From an uncultured Ignavibacteriales bacterium (GTDB lineage Bacteria; Bacteroidota; Ignavibacteria; Ignavibacteriales; Melioribacteraceae), in the NCBI GenBank assembly GCA_947311785.1, contig CAMZLW010000097.1, positions 1 through 44,373 on the forward strand: a stretch of 44,373 nucleotides of DNA, written 5' to 3'. Made by a program: the position numbers and the translations under genes. Shown one piece after another: positions 8,968 to 17,559 of the stretch. The notes under the pieces were generated by a model. The model did not search any database. It was not told the origin of the DNA and saw only the letters and a program-made list of their open reading frames with translations. The stretch's first letter is position 1. Each line of letters begins with the position of its first letter.

Positions 8968-10056
8968 ATGGCAGCAACAAATCCTATAAAAAGATTATTC
9001 GATTTATACACAAGTGAGTTATCGTTTGATGAAATTGAACGAATGATTAAACTAGAATCTGCTGCGGTTTACGAATTTTTCAAAACAGAAATTCCTGCAC
9101 CACTGCCGTATCAAAATAAATTTAAGCGAGGATTTGTTTTTGTTAAATCACTCTTTAACGCATTTTTAATGAAGCTTGCTCCTGCTCGACGCGTCTTTTA
9201 CCTTGTGGCATTAATTTTCTTTTTTGCTGGAATTATTATGCCCAACACGGCATACTTAATTTTTTCATTTATAATTCTTAATGTTTTAATAGCCTTTGAA
9301 TTAGCAGATAAACTAATTGTTAAAGACGATATTGTTTTAGCAAAGAAAATTCAAAAAAGATTAATGCCAGAACCACCCTACGAAAACGAGCATTTTGATA
9401 TTTCTGCATTTAGCGAAGCAGCTCGTGAAGTTGGAGGCGATTATTTTGATATTGTAAAATCAGAGAAAAATGAAAAAACATTTATAATTATTGGAGATAT
9501 ATCGGGCAAGGGAATTGCTGCAGCCCTCTATATGGTGCGTGTTCAAGCCATTTTACAGTTTTTAATTGAAAATTATTCCGATCCAAAGAAAATTATTATC
9601 GAATTAAAAAAGCACTTTGCAAAACGCTTGGAGAAAGAGTATTTTCTTACACTATCTATTGCAGCCATTGATAGCAAAGGCAGAATTAGATATAGCAACG
9701 CTGGGCATTCTCCATTACTTCTTTATAAAAAAAACGAAAACATCTTTGTTGATATAAATCCAATGGGCATTGGAATTGGTTTTAACGACAAAGGAATGTT
9801 TGAAAAAACACTTGCCGAAGAGAAAGTAAGAACTGAGGGTGGAGATATTCTCTGCTTCTACACAGATGGAGTTACCGAAGCTATGAATTATGCTAAAATT
9901 CAATTTGGTCAAGCCAGGCTTGAAAAAATAATTGAAGAAAATGCTAACAAATCAATTGATGAAATAAAAAGCAGAATTATAGAAACCATTAACCGCTTTA
10001 GGGGTACGGCAGAAGTTAATGATGATATTTCAATAGTATTGCTAAAAGCAAAGTAA
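8968..10056 (+). CDS. Membrane-anchored PP2C-type (SpoIIE/RsbU) serine phosphatase
   Basis: This is a metal-dependent phosphatase of the RsbU/SpoIIE group, which typically dephosphorylates anti-sigma antagonists in partner-switching pathways. Residues about 72-110 form two membrane helices. The phosphatase domain fills 120-362 and keeps the metal-binding aspartates: D158 (VGGDYFD), D177 (GDISGKG), D300 (YTDGVTEA) and D352-D353 (DDISIV). The start ATG follows AAAAGGATATTTATAAAACT, with a Shine-Dalgarno sequence some 13 bases away. No anti-sigma factor or STAS protein is encoded near it, so its target is unknown. The N-terminal 70 residues are not recognised. Confidence 0.88.
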   Translation: MAATNPIKRLFDLYTSELSFDEIERMIKLESAAVYEFFKTEIPAPLPYQNKFKRGFVFVKSLFNAFLMKLAPARRVFYLVALIFFFAGIIMPNTAYLIFSFIILNVLIAFELADKLIVKDDIVLAKKIQKRLMPEPPYENEHFDISAFSEAAREVGGDYFDIVKSEKNEKTFIIIGDISGKGIAAALYMVRVQAILQFLIENYSDPKKIIIELKKHFAKRLEKEYFLTLSIAAIDSKGRIRYSNAGHSPLLLYKKNENIFVDINPMGIGIGFNDKGMFEKTLAEEKVRTEGGDILCFYTDGVTEAMNYAKIQFGQARLEKIIEENANKSIDEIKSRIIETINRFRGTAEVNDDISIVLLKAK

Positions 10057-10157
10057 CATCTTTTTAGACTACATTCTTTTATCTATTTAATTTTTAACTA
10101 TCCAATAAAATCCCTAATTTTTACAAGTCACTTTTATTATAATAATCAGGAACATTT

Positions 10158-12650
10158 GTGAAAAAAAAACTTTTCATAACTATATTAATTGTTTTTTCTT
10201 TAAGCATTTATGGAAGCAATGACGTGAAAAATATAATTATCCCAACACCACAAATAATAAAAACAACTAATGGAATATTCGAGATACATGAAGATATTAC
10301 CATAGGATATTCTTCCAATAAACTCCAGTTTACAGCACTGCAAATTCAAAACAGCCTAAAAAAATCATTTGGAATAGAGGCAAAAACATCTGAGACTGGC
10401 GATATAAATCTTAATATTGTAAAAACCCTTGCAAACATTGATGTTCAGCCACCATTGTTAAAACAAGCTTATCAACTTAACATCACCGAGGATGGAATTA
10501 GTATAAATGCAACAACACCTAAGGGCTTGTATTATGGGGCTATGAGCCTTGTGCAGTTAATAGAACACAGCGTTACCAACGAAATTCCAACTATGGAAGT
10601 TTTAGATTGGCCTAACATGGAGTTGCGTGGAATTTCTGATGACATTAGCCGTGGGCAAGTTTCCAATCTTGAAAACTTTAAAAGAATAATTGATTTTATT
10701 GCTCGGTATAAAATGAATGTTTATATGCCATACTTAGAGGATATGCTTAAACTAAAATCATATCCCTCAATAGGCAAAGGGCGTGGAGCCTTAACTAACA
10801 ATGAAGTAAAAGAAATTGTAAAATATGCAAAGAAAAGATATGTGGATGTAATTCCTGCATTCCAAACTCTTGGACATTTTGAAAATATTTTAACATCCAA
10901 AAAATTTGTTGATTATGCAGAATTTCCAGGTGCGGCATCTCTTGCAGTAACAGAAAAGAAAACTTATGTTTTTTTAGAAAATATGCTCAAAGAAGTTTTT
11001 ACCCTTTTCCCATCGGAGTATATTAACATTGGGGCAGATGAAAGTTATGATGTTGGTTCTGGCAAAAGCAAAGCACTTACAAGAAGTATTGGTCGTTCAA
11101 AAGTTCACGCCGAGCATTATAAAAAAGTTTTTAATATCTGCAAAGAAAACAATAAAAAAGTTATGATGTATGGAGATGTAATTCTTAATCATACTGACAT
11201 TTTGAATCTAATTCCAAAGGACGTTACAATTATTGATTGGCATTACGGTGCAAACACAAGTTATCCATCTACAGATATTTTCAAAAATGCTGGTTTCAAA
11301 TTTCTTGTCTCCCCATCCGTTTGGAATTTTAGAACAACATTTCCTACTTATCAAATTGCACTTCCAAATATTAAAACAATAATTCACGATGGACTATTAA
11401 ACGGCTCTAAAGGAATGATAAATTCTAACTGGGGCGATTATGGTGCCGAGACGTTTAAAGAGTTTGTCCTCTTTGGATATGCTTGGTCTGCACAATGCTC
11501 TTGGAATTATGAAGCATCAAATTTGGCACAATTTAACAATAGTTTTTTTGCCGATTTTTTTGGAATTGACGACCCAAGATTAAATTCCCTTTATAAAAAT
11601 TTTAGTACTATTTTTAATCAAATTCAGTGGCACGAAGTTTTTAGGCATCCAACATTGGAGCTACCAAAATCGGCATGGTGGGCACCTCGTATTAATAGAG
11701 AGGAAGTCTCTTCTTGGATAAATTGGACATTGCCAGATGTTTACAAAACACTTGAAGACTTTGAAAATATTGTTACTAAAAACAAAGAACATTTTGATTT
11801 GTTACGTTTTTTAATTCACTTAGATTTTTGGTATGTAAAAAAACTTGAAGCCAATTATTACATCCGTAGCATCATAAAACTTAATGAATTAGAGAACAAT
11901 CTTAAAACTAATAAATCAAAAAACGATAAAGTTGAAAACGAAATAAGTTCAATTAAGAAAAGACTAAATGAAACTTCAATAAACAAAATTATAGATTCAA
12001 ACATTTCGGAATTAAAAAATCTGAAAACTGAGTATAAAAAACTTTGGCTAAAATATTATAAAAAAGAAAATCTAAATATGATTTTAGATAAGTTTAATAG
12101 ATTGATTTCATACTTTGAAGAAACAAAGGAAGCTATTAAAAATGGAATTTTAATTGAGCCAACAATAGAGAGTAGCTGGATTTATGCCTCCAAGCGAAAA
12201 CAAACAGCTTATAAAAAAGCTGAGTTTAAACGTGAGTTCACAATTAAAAACAGAGTGAAAAAAGCACAAATACAACTAATGGCAGATACACACGCCAAGC
12301 TATATATTAACAATAAACTTGTTGATGAAATTTTTTCAAAGCGTTCTCTCTCCCTTTTAACCGAGTACGATAGATATTTATTTATTGATGCAAAAAAATA
12401 TTTCAAAAAAGGTAAAAACAAAATTATAGTTGAAGCCTACAGCTACAAGGGAAGGAAGGGAGCAGGAATAAATTTTATTTCAATAATCACAACAACCAAC
12501 GGTACTTTTGAAATTCTTTCTAACAAAAAATGGATGAGTCGTTCAATTGACCCTAAACGCAAATGGAAAAAATCGATAACCAAAGAATATAAATATCCAG
12601 TTATTGCACCTAATTTTGAAAGCAACAGAACAAGTTGGATTGAACGATAA
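10158..12650 (+). CDS. Secreted GH20-family beta-N-acetylhexosaminidase-like enzyme
   Basis: The start is GTG at 10158 with AGGAAC upstream, followed by a Sec signal peptide (residues 1 to about 19). A GH20b-type N-terminal domain spans about 25-145 and ends in the typical TPKGLYYGAMSLVQL. The catalytic barrel (about 150-480) starts with ELRGISDDISRG. It carries the expected acidic pair D294-E295 in NIGADES, where E would be the acid/base of substrate-assisted catalysis. A helical region follows (about 530-690). A C-terminal beta-sandwich (about 690-830) resembles carbohydrate-binding folds. It likely releases terminal GlcNAc or GalNAc from glycans or peptidoglycan outside the cytoplasm. Length (830) is above the GH20 core because of the C-terminal part. 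The next gene begins at its stop codon. Confidence 0.85.
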   Translation: MKKKLFITILIVFSLSIYGSNDVKNIIIPTPQIIKTTNGIFEIHEDITIGYSSNKLQFTALQIQNSLKKSFGIEAKTSETGDINLNIVKTLANIDVQPPLLKQAYQLNITEDGISINATTPKGLYYGAMSLVQLIEHSVTNEIPTMEVLDWPNMELRGISDDISRGQVSNLENFKRIIDFIARYKMNVYMPYLEDMLKLKSYPSIGKGRGALTNNEVKEIVKYAKKRYVDVIPAFQTLGHFENILTSKKFVDYAEFPGAASLAVTEKKTYVFLENMLKEVFTLFPSEYINIGADESYDVGSGKSKALTRSIGRSKVHAEHYKKVFNICKENNKKVMMYGDVILNHTDILNLIPKDVTIIDWHYGANTSYPSTDIFKNAGFKFLVSPSVWNFRTTFPTYQIALPNIKTIIHDGLLNGSKGMINSNWGDYGAETFKEFVLFGYAWSAQCSWNYEASNLAQFNNSFFADFFGIDDPRLNSLYKNFSTIFNQIQWHEVFRHPTLELPKSAWWAPRINREEVSSWINWTLPDVYKTLEDFENIVTKNKEHFDLLRFLIHLDFWYVKKLEANYYIRSIIKLNELENNLKTNKSKNDKVENEISSIKKRLNETSINKIIDSNISELKNLKTEYKKLWLKYYKKENLNMILDKFNRLISYFEETKEAIKNGILIEPTIESSWIYASKRKQTAYKKAEFKREFTIKNRVKKAQIQLMADTHAKLYINNKLVDEIFSKRSLSLLTEYDRYLFIDAKKYFKKGKNKIIVEAYSYKGRKGAGINFISIITTTNGTFEILSNKKWMSRSIDPKRKWKKSITKEYKYPVIAPNFESNRTSWIER

Positions 12651-13175
12651 ATGAAAAACAAAAATTCTATATTACTGGGTGTTTTATTTGCTCTGGTTTT
12701 TATCCTTTTTCTAAATGGAGTATTTCAATATTTACTTGCTATTATTGTTGGTGGTGATGTTGAGAAACCTATCTTCACGTTTTCTGAATTTTCTCCAGTT
12801 ATAGTCTTAGCAAATAAAACTGGTTATTTTTTAAACTCCGTTTTATTACTTGCCCCCTTTTTAATTACAATATTATTTATTGAAATATCATTTATAATTT
12901 TAAGAAAATCAGAGCTTGGTTCTTTGAGGTTTTCAACAATTGTGTTCACACTTATTCTTACTGGGTTTTTGATGCTTTCCCTTTTTTATGACTTAATTCA
13001 ACTTGTTTTATTTCCAACAAACAGTTCACCATTAGAAAAGCTAGTAACACTGTGGCAAATAGAGGGAAATCAGATTTATGTTCTTATAATTTTTATAGTT
13101 GTAATATTGCTTGCCTACCTGCAAGTAGTTCAAAAACGCATAATGCAATACTTATCTGTAAATAACGACAAGTAA
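12651..13175 (+). CDS. Four-helix membrane protein of unknown function
   Basis: A 174-residue hydrophobic protein with four predicted membrane helices at about 7-33, 60-84, 94-116 and 141-161. It has no motif I recognise. Its ATG directly follows the TAA of the GH20 gene, so translation is probably coupled and the two products may act on the same envelope process. It converges on the response-regulator gene with only 13 bases between the stops. Confidence 0.75.
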   Translation: MKNKNSILLGVLFALVFILFLNGVFQYLLAIIVGGDVEKPIFTFSEFSPVIVLANKTGYFLNSVLLLAPFLITILFIEISFIILRKSELGSLRFSTIVFTLILTGFLMLSLFYDLIQLVLFPTNSSPLEKLVTLWQIEGNQIYVLIIFIVVILLAYLQVVQKRIMQYLSVNNDK

Positions 13176-13188
13176 TTCATTTGGAAAT

Positions 13189-14589
13189 TTATGAATTTAT
13201 ATTTTTTAAAAGGTAAGCTAACCCTTGGTACGACACACCTAAATGCTTGGCGGCTAAAGTTTTATTACCATCAAACTGTTTTAAGGCTTTGTTTATAAGC
13301 CAATACTTTGCTTCTTCTAACTCTTGGAAATTTTTATTTTTGAACAAATACATGTTTTCGTTATTACTAATTGGAGTTGGTTTTCTATGACCATTGCCGT
13401 TTGTTATTGTTCCAAACAGAATATAATTTCTTATAAAGTTAGAGAACTCTCTAATATTTCCATCCCAATTGCTACTGTTAATATACTCCCAAACATTATC
13501 TGGTAAATTTGCAATATCTTTATTAAATAATTTGAAATATAAGTTTTGAAAATGGTTTACTAACGAAACGAAATCCTCTTTTCGTTCACGCAAGGGTGGC
13601 AAATCAATAATTGTTGAAGCAATGCGATGGAATAAATCCTCACGCAAAAATCCTTTTTTTATAGCTTCGTGAATATTTCTGTTAGTGGATGATAATATTT
13701 GAACGTCAATCTCAATTTCTTTTGTGCTACCCACACGTTTAATTTTTCTTTCCTCAATAACTCTTAGTAACTTTGCCTGTAGGAGTAATGGTATTTCAGT
13801 AATTTCATCTAAAAATAAAATTCCTCCATTTGCTACTTCAAACAAACCTGCATGAGACTCTATAGCATTTGTAAAAGCACCTTTTACATATCCAAATAGC
13901 TCCGATTCAAAAAGAGATTCTGTTAGCACCGCACAGTTTACTGGCACAAATGGAGCATCACATCTTGCTCCATTCCTCTGGATGTAACGAGCCAAAAGTT
14001 CTTTCCCAGTTCCAGTTTCACCAACAATTAAAGTATTAATTGAATATTCGGCAACCGATTTAGCCTTATTCAAAGATTCTTTTAACTTTGCCGATTTACC
14101 AATCATAATATTTTGGTCATTTTTAAATTTTTCTTTTATCTGTTCCTTTAAGTTTACATTTTCTTTTTGAAGTTTCTCTTTGAAAGCAATATTTTCTTCT
14201 TCAAGGGCTTTTATGTGCATTAGTCTATCTATTGTTGAATGCAATTTAAATTCATCGTATGGTTTTTTTAATATTTCACTTACGCCTATTCTATTTGCTT
14301 TTAAAAATGCTTCCTCTTCGGAGTATCCTGTTATTAAAATATATTTTGTAAGTTTACTTTTGTCTTTAACTTTTTCAATAATTTCTAAGCCCGTTGTCCC
14401 TTGCAATTTTAAATCGAGTATAGCTATATCAAAAATATTATTATTCAATATTTGCAAGGCTTCATCCGAGTTTCCAGTTTTAGAAACTTCAAATTTGCTT
14501 GAACTTAATGATATTGAAAGATTTTCTAACGAAAACACATCGTCGTCAACTATAAATATTTTAATTTTTGTTAAATCGGTATTATCCAT
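13189..14589 (-). CDS. NtrC-family sigma-54-dependent response regulator
   Basis: The order of domains is receiver, AAA+ and Fis-type HTH. The receiver (1-125) has acidic D15-D17, phospho-acceptor D59, T87 and K109. A linker coil (about 128-158) follows. The AAA+ domain has Walker A GETGTGKE (190-197) and Walker B LDE (260-262). The sigma-54 contact loop reads GAFTNA (237-242) in place of the usual GAFTGA. The C-terminal helix-turn-helix is NKTLAAKHLGVSYQG (near 439-455). It should open sigma-54 promoters after phosphorylation. Its start overlaps the end of the upstream kinase gene by 8 bases, making the pair cognate. A sigma-54 promoter lies just beyond the kinase gene at 16999-17013. Confidence 0.95.
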   Translation of the reverse strand: MDNTDLTKIKIFIVDDDVFSLENLSISLSSSKFEVSKTGNSDEALQILNNNIFDIAILDLKLQGTTGLEIIEKVKDKSKLTKYILITGYSEEEAFLKANRIGVSEILKKPYDEFKLHSTIDRLMHIKALEEENIAFKEKLQKENVNLKEQIKEKFKNDQNIMIGKSAKLKESLNKAKSVAEYSINTLIVGETGTGKELLARYIQRNGARCDAPFVPVNCAVLTESLFESELFGYVKGAFTNAIESHAGLFEVANGGILFLDEITEIPLLLQAKLLRVIEERKIKRVGSTKEIEIDVQILSSTNRNIHEAIKKGFLREDLFHRIASTIIDLPPLRERKEDFVSLVNHFQNLYFKLFNKDIANLPDNVWEYINSSNWDGNIREFSNFIRNYILFGTITNGNGHRKPTPISNNENMYLFKNKNFQELEEAKYWLINKALKQFDGNKTLAAKHLGVSYQGLAYLLKNINS

Positions 14590-16819
14590 TTTCTATCTCA
14601 GTATATAGTGGAATTATTAGTTCAACTTCCGCCCCCATTTCATAATTTCTAATACTAATTTTTCCATCAATATTATCAATTATGCTCTTTACAACCCACA
14701 ACCCCAAACCAGTTCCCTTTCCTTTCTCTTTAGTGGTAATAAATGCCTCAAATGGTTTTTCAAGTTTTGTTGTGCTAAAACCAGTTCCAGTATCACTGAT
14801 TATAATTTTGCAATGTTCATTATAATCGTGGGCTTTAATGGTAATACTTTTATGTTCCCCTTTCCTTTCCATAATTGAATCTCTTGCATTAAAAAGAATA
14901 TTTGTAAATATTTGATTTAGCTCTGTTGACGAAATAGCTAACTCAGGGTTACAATTTACTTCAAGATTTATTTCAATTCCTAAATTCTTAAACTGTTTAT
15001 CCGAAATCTCAATCCACTCTGCAATAACATCAACCAAATTTGCTTTAACTTCATCGTTGTTATTCCTAATTCCAATTAATAACTTTTCAATTATAACTTT
15101 TGCTCTTTTTCCTGCTCGTTCTATAAGATTTATGTTCTGTTCAATATTGGCATTTTTATTTTCTTTAATTCGTTGGGCACTATTAATTATTGCTCCAAGC
15201 GGACTATTAATTTCGTGAGCAATACTACTAGCTATTGTTCCGTAAACCGCTAATTTTTCTGCTTGAATTAGTTTAGATGTTGTAGCTTTTAACTCTTTGT
15301 TAGTTGCTTCAAGTTCGTTTTTTTGTCTTTTTATTTTATTAGAAGATACACGCAGGGTAGCAATCCACATAAGCATAATAATTACAATACTTAGCAATAC
15401 CGAAATAGCAATAGTTCTAAGAACTTTTGTTAAAATTCTATTATACCAGGGTACGTAGCTAAGTGAATATATTTTTGATGTTGTTTTTAATCTATCGAAA
15501 ACAGAAATAAAATTATTTTTTTTACTTACATATACTATCCCATTTGCTTTCAGCGATGCTTGTTTTTTTAATTCCTTATTAAATAGTATAATTTTTTGAA
15601 TAATGGTTACCCCATCTCTAATAACAAATACATTTTCACCATCTAATTTTAATGTTGAGATGGGGGTAAAATATGATTCTGTATGGGCAGAATCTATTAT
15701 ATTAAGAGAATTATCTAGAATAAACATCTTTTTTTTATTAAATGAAACAATAACTCTATTATTAGCCAAAAACATATGTCTAATTTTTTCATTGAAAATT
15801 TTTCTTTTTTCCACCTTTCCTGAAAATGGGTTTATTATTTCTAACAAGTTCTCCGTTTTGTTTAGTGCTTTCATGCAATATGACGAAAGTAATAATCTTA
15901 AATTCCCACCAATGTGCATTGTATCTAACTTGGTAGTTATTGCCTTTCCATTAATGTATTTCTCCCATAATAACCCTTGATTCTTATCTACAGCTCGTAT
16001 AAAAGCCTTTGAGCTTGTTGAATAATCTTGCGAAGTAGTATCTAAAACTAATTTATTGTTTTCAACATAATTAATATCATAAATAAAACTTCCCTTTTTT
16101 TTAGACTGAAAGAAATAATGACCTTGCGAAAATGACAACGACTCTGTATTTGAATTAGAACCCGAGCCTGAATAAATAAGGGAGGGCAATTCACCTTTAT
16201 TTATGTATATCATATTTCTATATATTTTTTCAGCACTTGGTTTTTCCCAAATGGTTTTTTCTTCAGCAATATCAATAGCCCACAAACCACTAATTGAATA
16301 TTTAGAATAACTTGACGCACCAATAGACAAAATTATCTCTAACATTTTATCTGAATCTAGTTGAGCCTTTGTAATTGAAAAGATCTGTGAGCGTGTAGCC
16401 TGTCTAATTGGCATTTCAAATATTTTTGTTCTAACTTGAGGGGTGTTTGAGGGATCATAATACTCTAACCACACTTTGCTAGAATCGTAAAAAACAAATA
16501 CTACTTCATCAAACGAATCGCCATCAAAATCGAAAACCAATAGTGTTTTACGAATAAAAACTCCTTTTGAAGGAAATAAAAACGTTTTAATAGCACTATA
16601 ATTTTCATCTAAAAATTCTATTCTTGATGGCTTAATATGACGATAGTCAATATAGTGTAAAATATAAGTGTAGTTCATATCTGGGAAAATATTACCCTCG
16701 GCAACTATTTGACCAGTAATTGTAGTATCTAAATTAAAATTGTATCTAAAATTTTCCTCTTCAGCAGAGATAGTTGCAACCAATAATACAGAAACAAATA
16801 GAAGTATAATAAATCTCAT
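14582..16819 (-). CDS. Sensor histidine kinase with large exported beta-rich sensor domain
   Basis: A signal sequence (1-18) leads into an extracytoplasmic region of about 450 residues. It is beta-rich, with FG-GAP-like stretches such as FDFDGDSFDEVVFVF and QLDSDKMLEIILS, suggesting a propeller. One membrane helix (469-489) and a coiled coil (493-520) lead to the HisKA domain with phospho-acceptor H535 (IAHEINSPLG). The HATPase domain has an N box (FTNILFNARDSI), G1 (SDTGTGFS) and G2 (GKGTGLGL). The length of 745 is set mostly by the sensor. It overlaps the response-regulator gene by 8 bases and is transcribed away from the small-membrane-protein operon starting at 17064. The ligand is unknown. 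Confidence 0.93.
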   Translation of the reverse strand: MRFIILLFVSVLLVATISAEEENFRYNFNLDTTITGQIVAEGNIFPDMNYTYILHYIDYRHIKPSRIEFLDENYSAIKTFLFPSKGVFIRKTLLVFDFDGDSFDEVVFVFYDSSKVWLEYYDPSNTPQVRTKIFEMPIRQATRSQIFSITKAQLDSDKMLEIILSIGASSYSKYSISGLWAIDIAEEKTIWEKPSAEKIYRNMIYINKGELPSLIYSGSGSNSNTESLSFSQGHYFFQSKKKGSFIYDINYVENNKLVLDTTSQDYSTSSKAFIRAVDKNQGLLWEKYINGKAITTKLDTMHIGGNLRLLLSSYCMKALNKTENLLEIINPFSGKVEKRKIFNEKIRHMFLANNRVIVSFNKKKMFILDNSLNIIDSAHTESYFTPISTLKLDGENVFVIRDGVTIIQKIILFNKELKKQASLKANGIVYVSKKNNFISVFDRLKTTSKIYSLSYVPWYNRILTKVLRTIAISVLLSIVIIMLMWIATLRVSSNKIKRQKNELEATNKELKATTSKLIQAEKLAVYGTIASSIAHEINSPLGAIINSAQRIKENKNANIEQNINLIERAGKRAKVIIEKLLIGIRNNNDEVKANLVDVIAEWIEISDKQFKNLGIEINLEVNCNPELAISSTELNQIFTNILFNARDSIMERKGEHKSITIKAHDYNEHCKIIISDTGTGFSTTKLEKPFEAFITTKEKGKGTGLGLWVVKSIIDNIDGKISIRNYEMGAEVELIIPLYTEIENG

Positions 16820-16901
16820 TACTAACTCACTAATTAAACAATTTATAAAGATAGAATTAATACAAATAAATGTAAATAATTATTAAAGTAATTTTGTTTT
16901 T

Positions 16902-16938
16902 TAAAGTTTACTTTATACTCCTTTTGAAGTTTCCTTTA
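16902..16938 (+). promoter_or_regulatory. Two tandem 14-bp activator sites upstream of the sigma-54 promoter
   Basis: TAAAGTTTACTTTA at 16902-16915 is an inverted repeat of perfect 6-bp arms. A second copy, TGAAGTTTCCTTTA at 16925-16938, matches it at 12 of 14 positions. They start 23 bases apart, about two helical turns. They lie about 60-100 bases before the -24 element, where NtrC-type enhancer sites usually sit. A lone half-site TAAAGT occurs at 16884-16889. Binding by the regulator at 13189-14589 is inferred. Confidence 0.6.
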
Positions 16939-16998
16939 AAAACAACAAGTAGCGTAATTATAAATTAGAAATTTAAGCATTATTCAAACAAAAACAGT

Positions 16999-17013
16999 TG
17001 GCACTTAAATTGT
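16999..17013 (+). promoter_or_regulatory. Sigma-54 (-24/-12) promoter
   Basis: TGGCAC (16999-17004), five bases, then TTGT (17010-17013) match the consensus TGGCACnnnnnTTGC except for T in place of the final C. The GG and GT elements are exactly 12 bases apart. Transcription would start near 17025, some 40 bases before the first small gene. The divergent neighbour encodes a sigma-54 activator. Confidence 0.78.
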
Positions 17014-17063
17014 TTAACATATTGTGAAAGAATTAATTTCTTAATTTTTCTGGGGAGGAAATA

Positions 17064-17150
17064 ATGAATATAATAATAGTAACATCATCGGTGTTGATTT
17101 TGAGTTTAACTCTTTACACATACTGGTATATAAAAGTAATAAAAAATTAA
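17064..17150 (+). CDS. 28-residue single-helix membrane microprotein
   Basis: The ATG at 17064 is preceded by GGGGAGGAAATA, one of the strongest Shine-Dalgarno sequences in the window, and by the sigma-54 promoter. The product is a single membrane helix (about residues 3-22) with a short basic tail (KVIKN). No family is recognised. Its size recalls small accessory subunits of membrane complexes. A 9-bp hairpin and then the 82-residue membrane protein follow. The promoter, ribosome site and hydrophobic pattern together make it likely to be real despite its length. Confidence 0.65.
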   Translation: MNIIIVTSSVLILSLTLYTYWYIKVIKN

Positions 17151-17174
17151 TTGTAGTAAAGGGCACAATTATAA

Positions 17175-17210
17175 GGAAGAGGAACGCCAACGAAGGCCTC
17201 ATCCTCTTCC
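17175..17210 (+). promoter_or_regulatory. Intercistronic hairpin between the two small membrane-protein genes
   Basis: GGAAGAGGA (17175-17183) pairs perfectly with TCCTCTTCC (17202-17210) around an 18-base loop that can itself form a GCC/GGC pairing. It is far more GC-rich than its surroundings. A short CTTTT follows, then the AGGAGG of the next gene. It could be a partial terminator, or a processing or stability element that sets different levels for the two proteins. Confidence 0.6.
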
Positions 17211-17239
17211 GCACTTTTAATTAAACAGGAGGAATTGTT

Positions 17240-17488
17240 TTGAAAGCAGAGTTTATTTCTACATCGGTTACAAAATCTAATTTACTTTATAATATTGGTC
17301 AAGCAATAATTGCAGGGTTCTGGGGCTATTTTTTGTTTTTAGGAATCTTATTTATAACAAAAACTGTATCATCATTAATGCAAACTGATGGTGCAATTGT
17401 ATATGAAGCTACAGATTTTATACTTCCTTTAATAGGATTTTTCTTGCTCTTTCTTATTAAAATGTTAGAAAACTACAAAGATATGTAA
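17240..17488 (+). CDS. 82-residue membrane protein with two helices
   Basis: The start is TTG at 17240, chosen because a perfect AGGAGG lies 7 bases upstream and no better ATG follows. Two membrane helices are predicted at about 20-46 and 58-76, linked by a polar stretch (VSSLMQTDGAIVYEATD). No family is recognised. It sits in the operon driven by the sigma-54 promoter, so its expression should respond to the divergent two-component system. It may form a small complex with the 28-residue protein before it. Confidence 0.75.
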   Translation: MKAEFISTSVTKSNLLYNIGQAIIAGFWGYFLFLGILFITKTVSSLMQTDGAIVYEATDFILPLIGFFLLFLIKMLENYKDM

Positions 17489-17559
17489 TTACAGTTTTTA
17501 GTAAAACATCAGGGCATTTCTCTCAAAAATGTTTTAATTTATTGCATAAATAAATTGAA

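Noticed and set aside
15603-15980. A 125-codon open frame on the plus strand opposite the sensor kinase
   Set aside because: It lies fully inside a well-supported gene on the other strand, with no ribosome site or recognisable domain.
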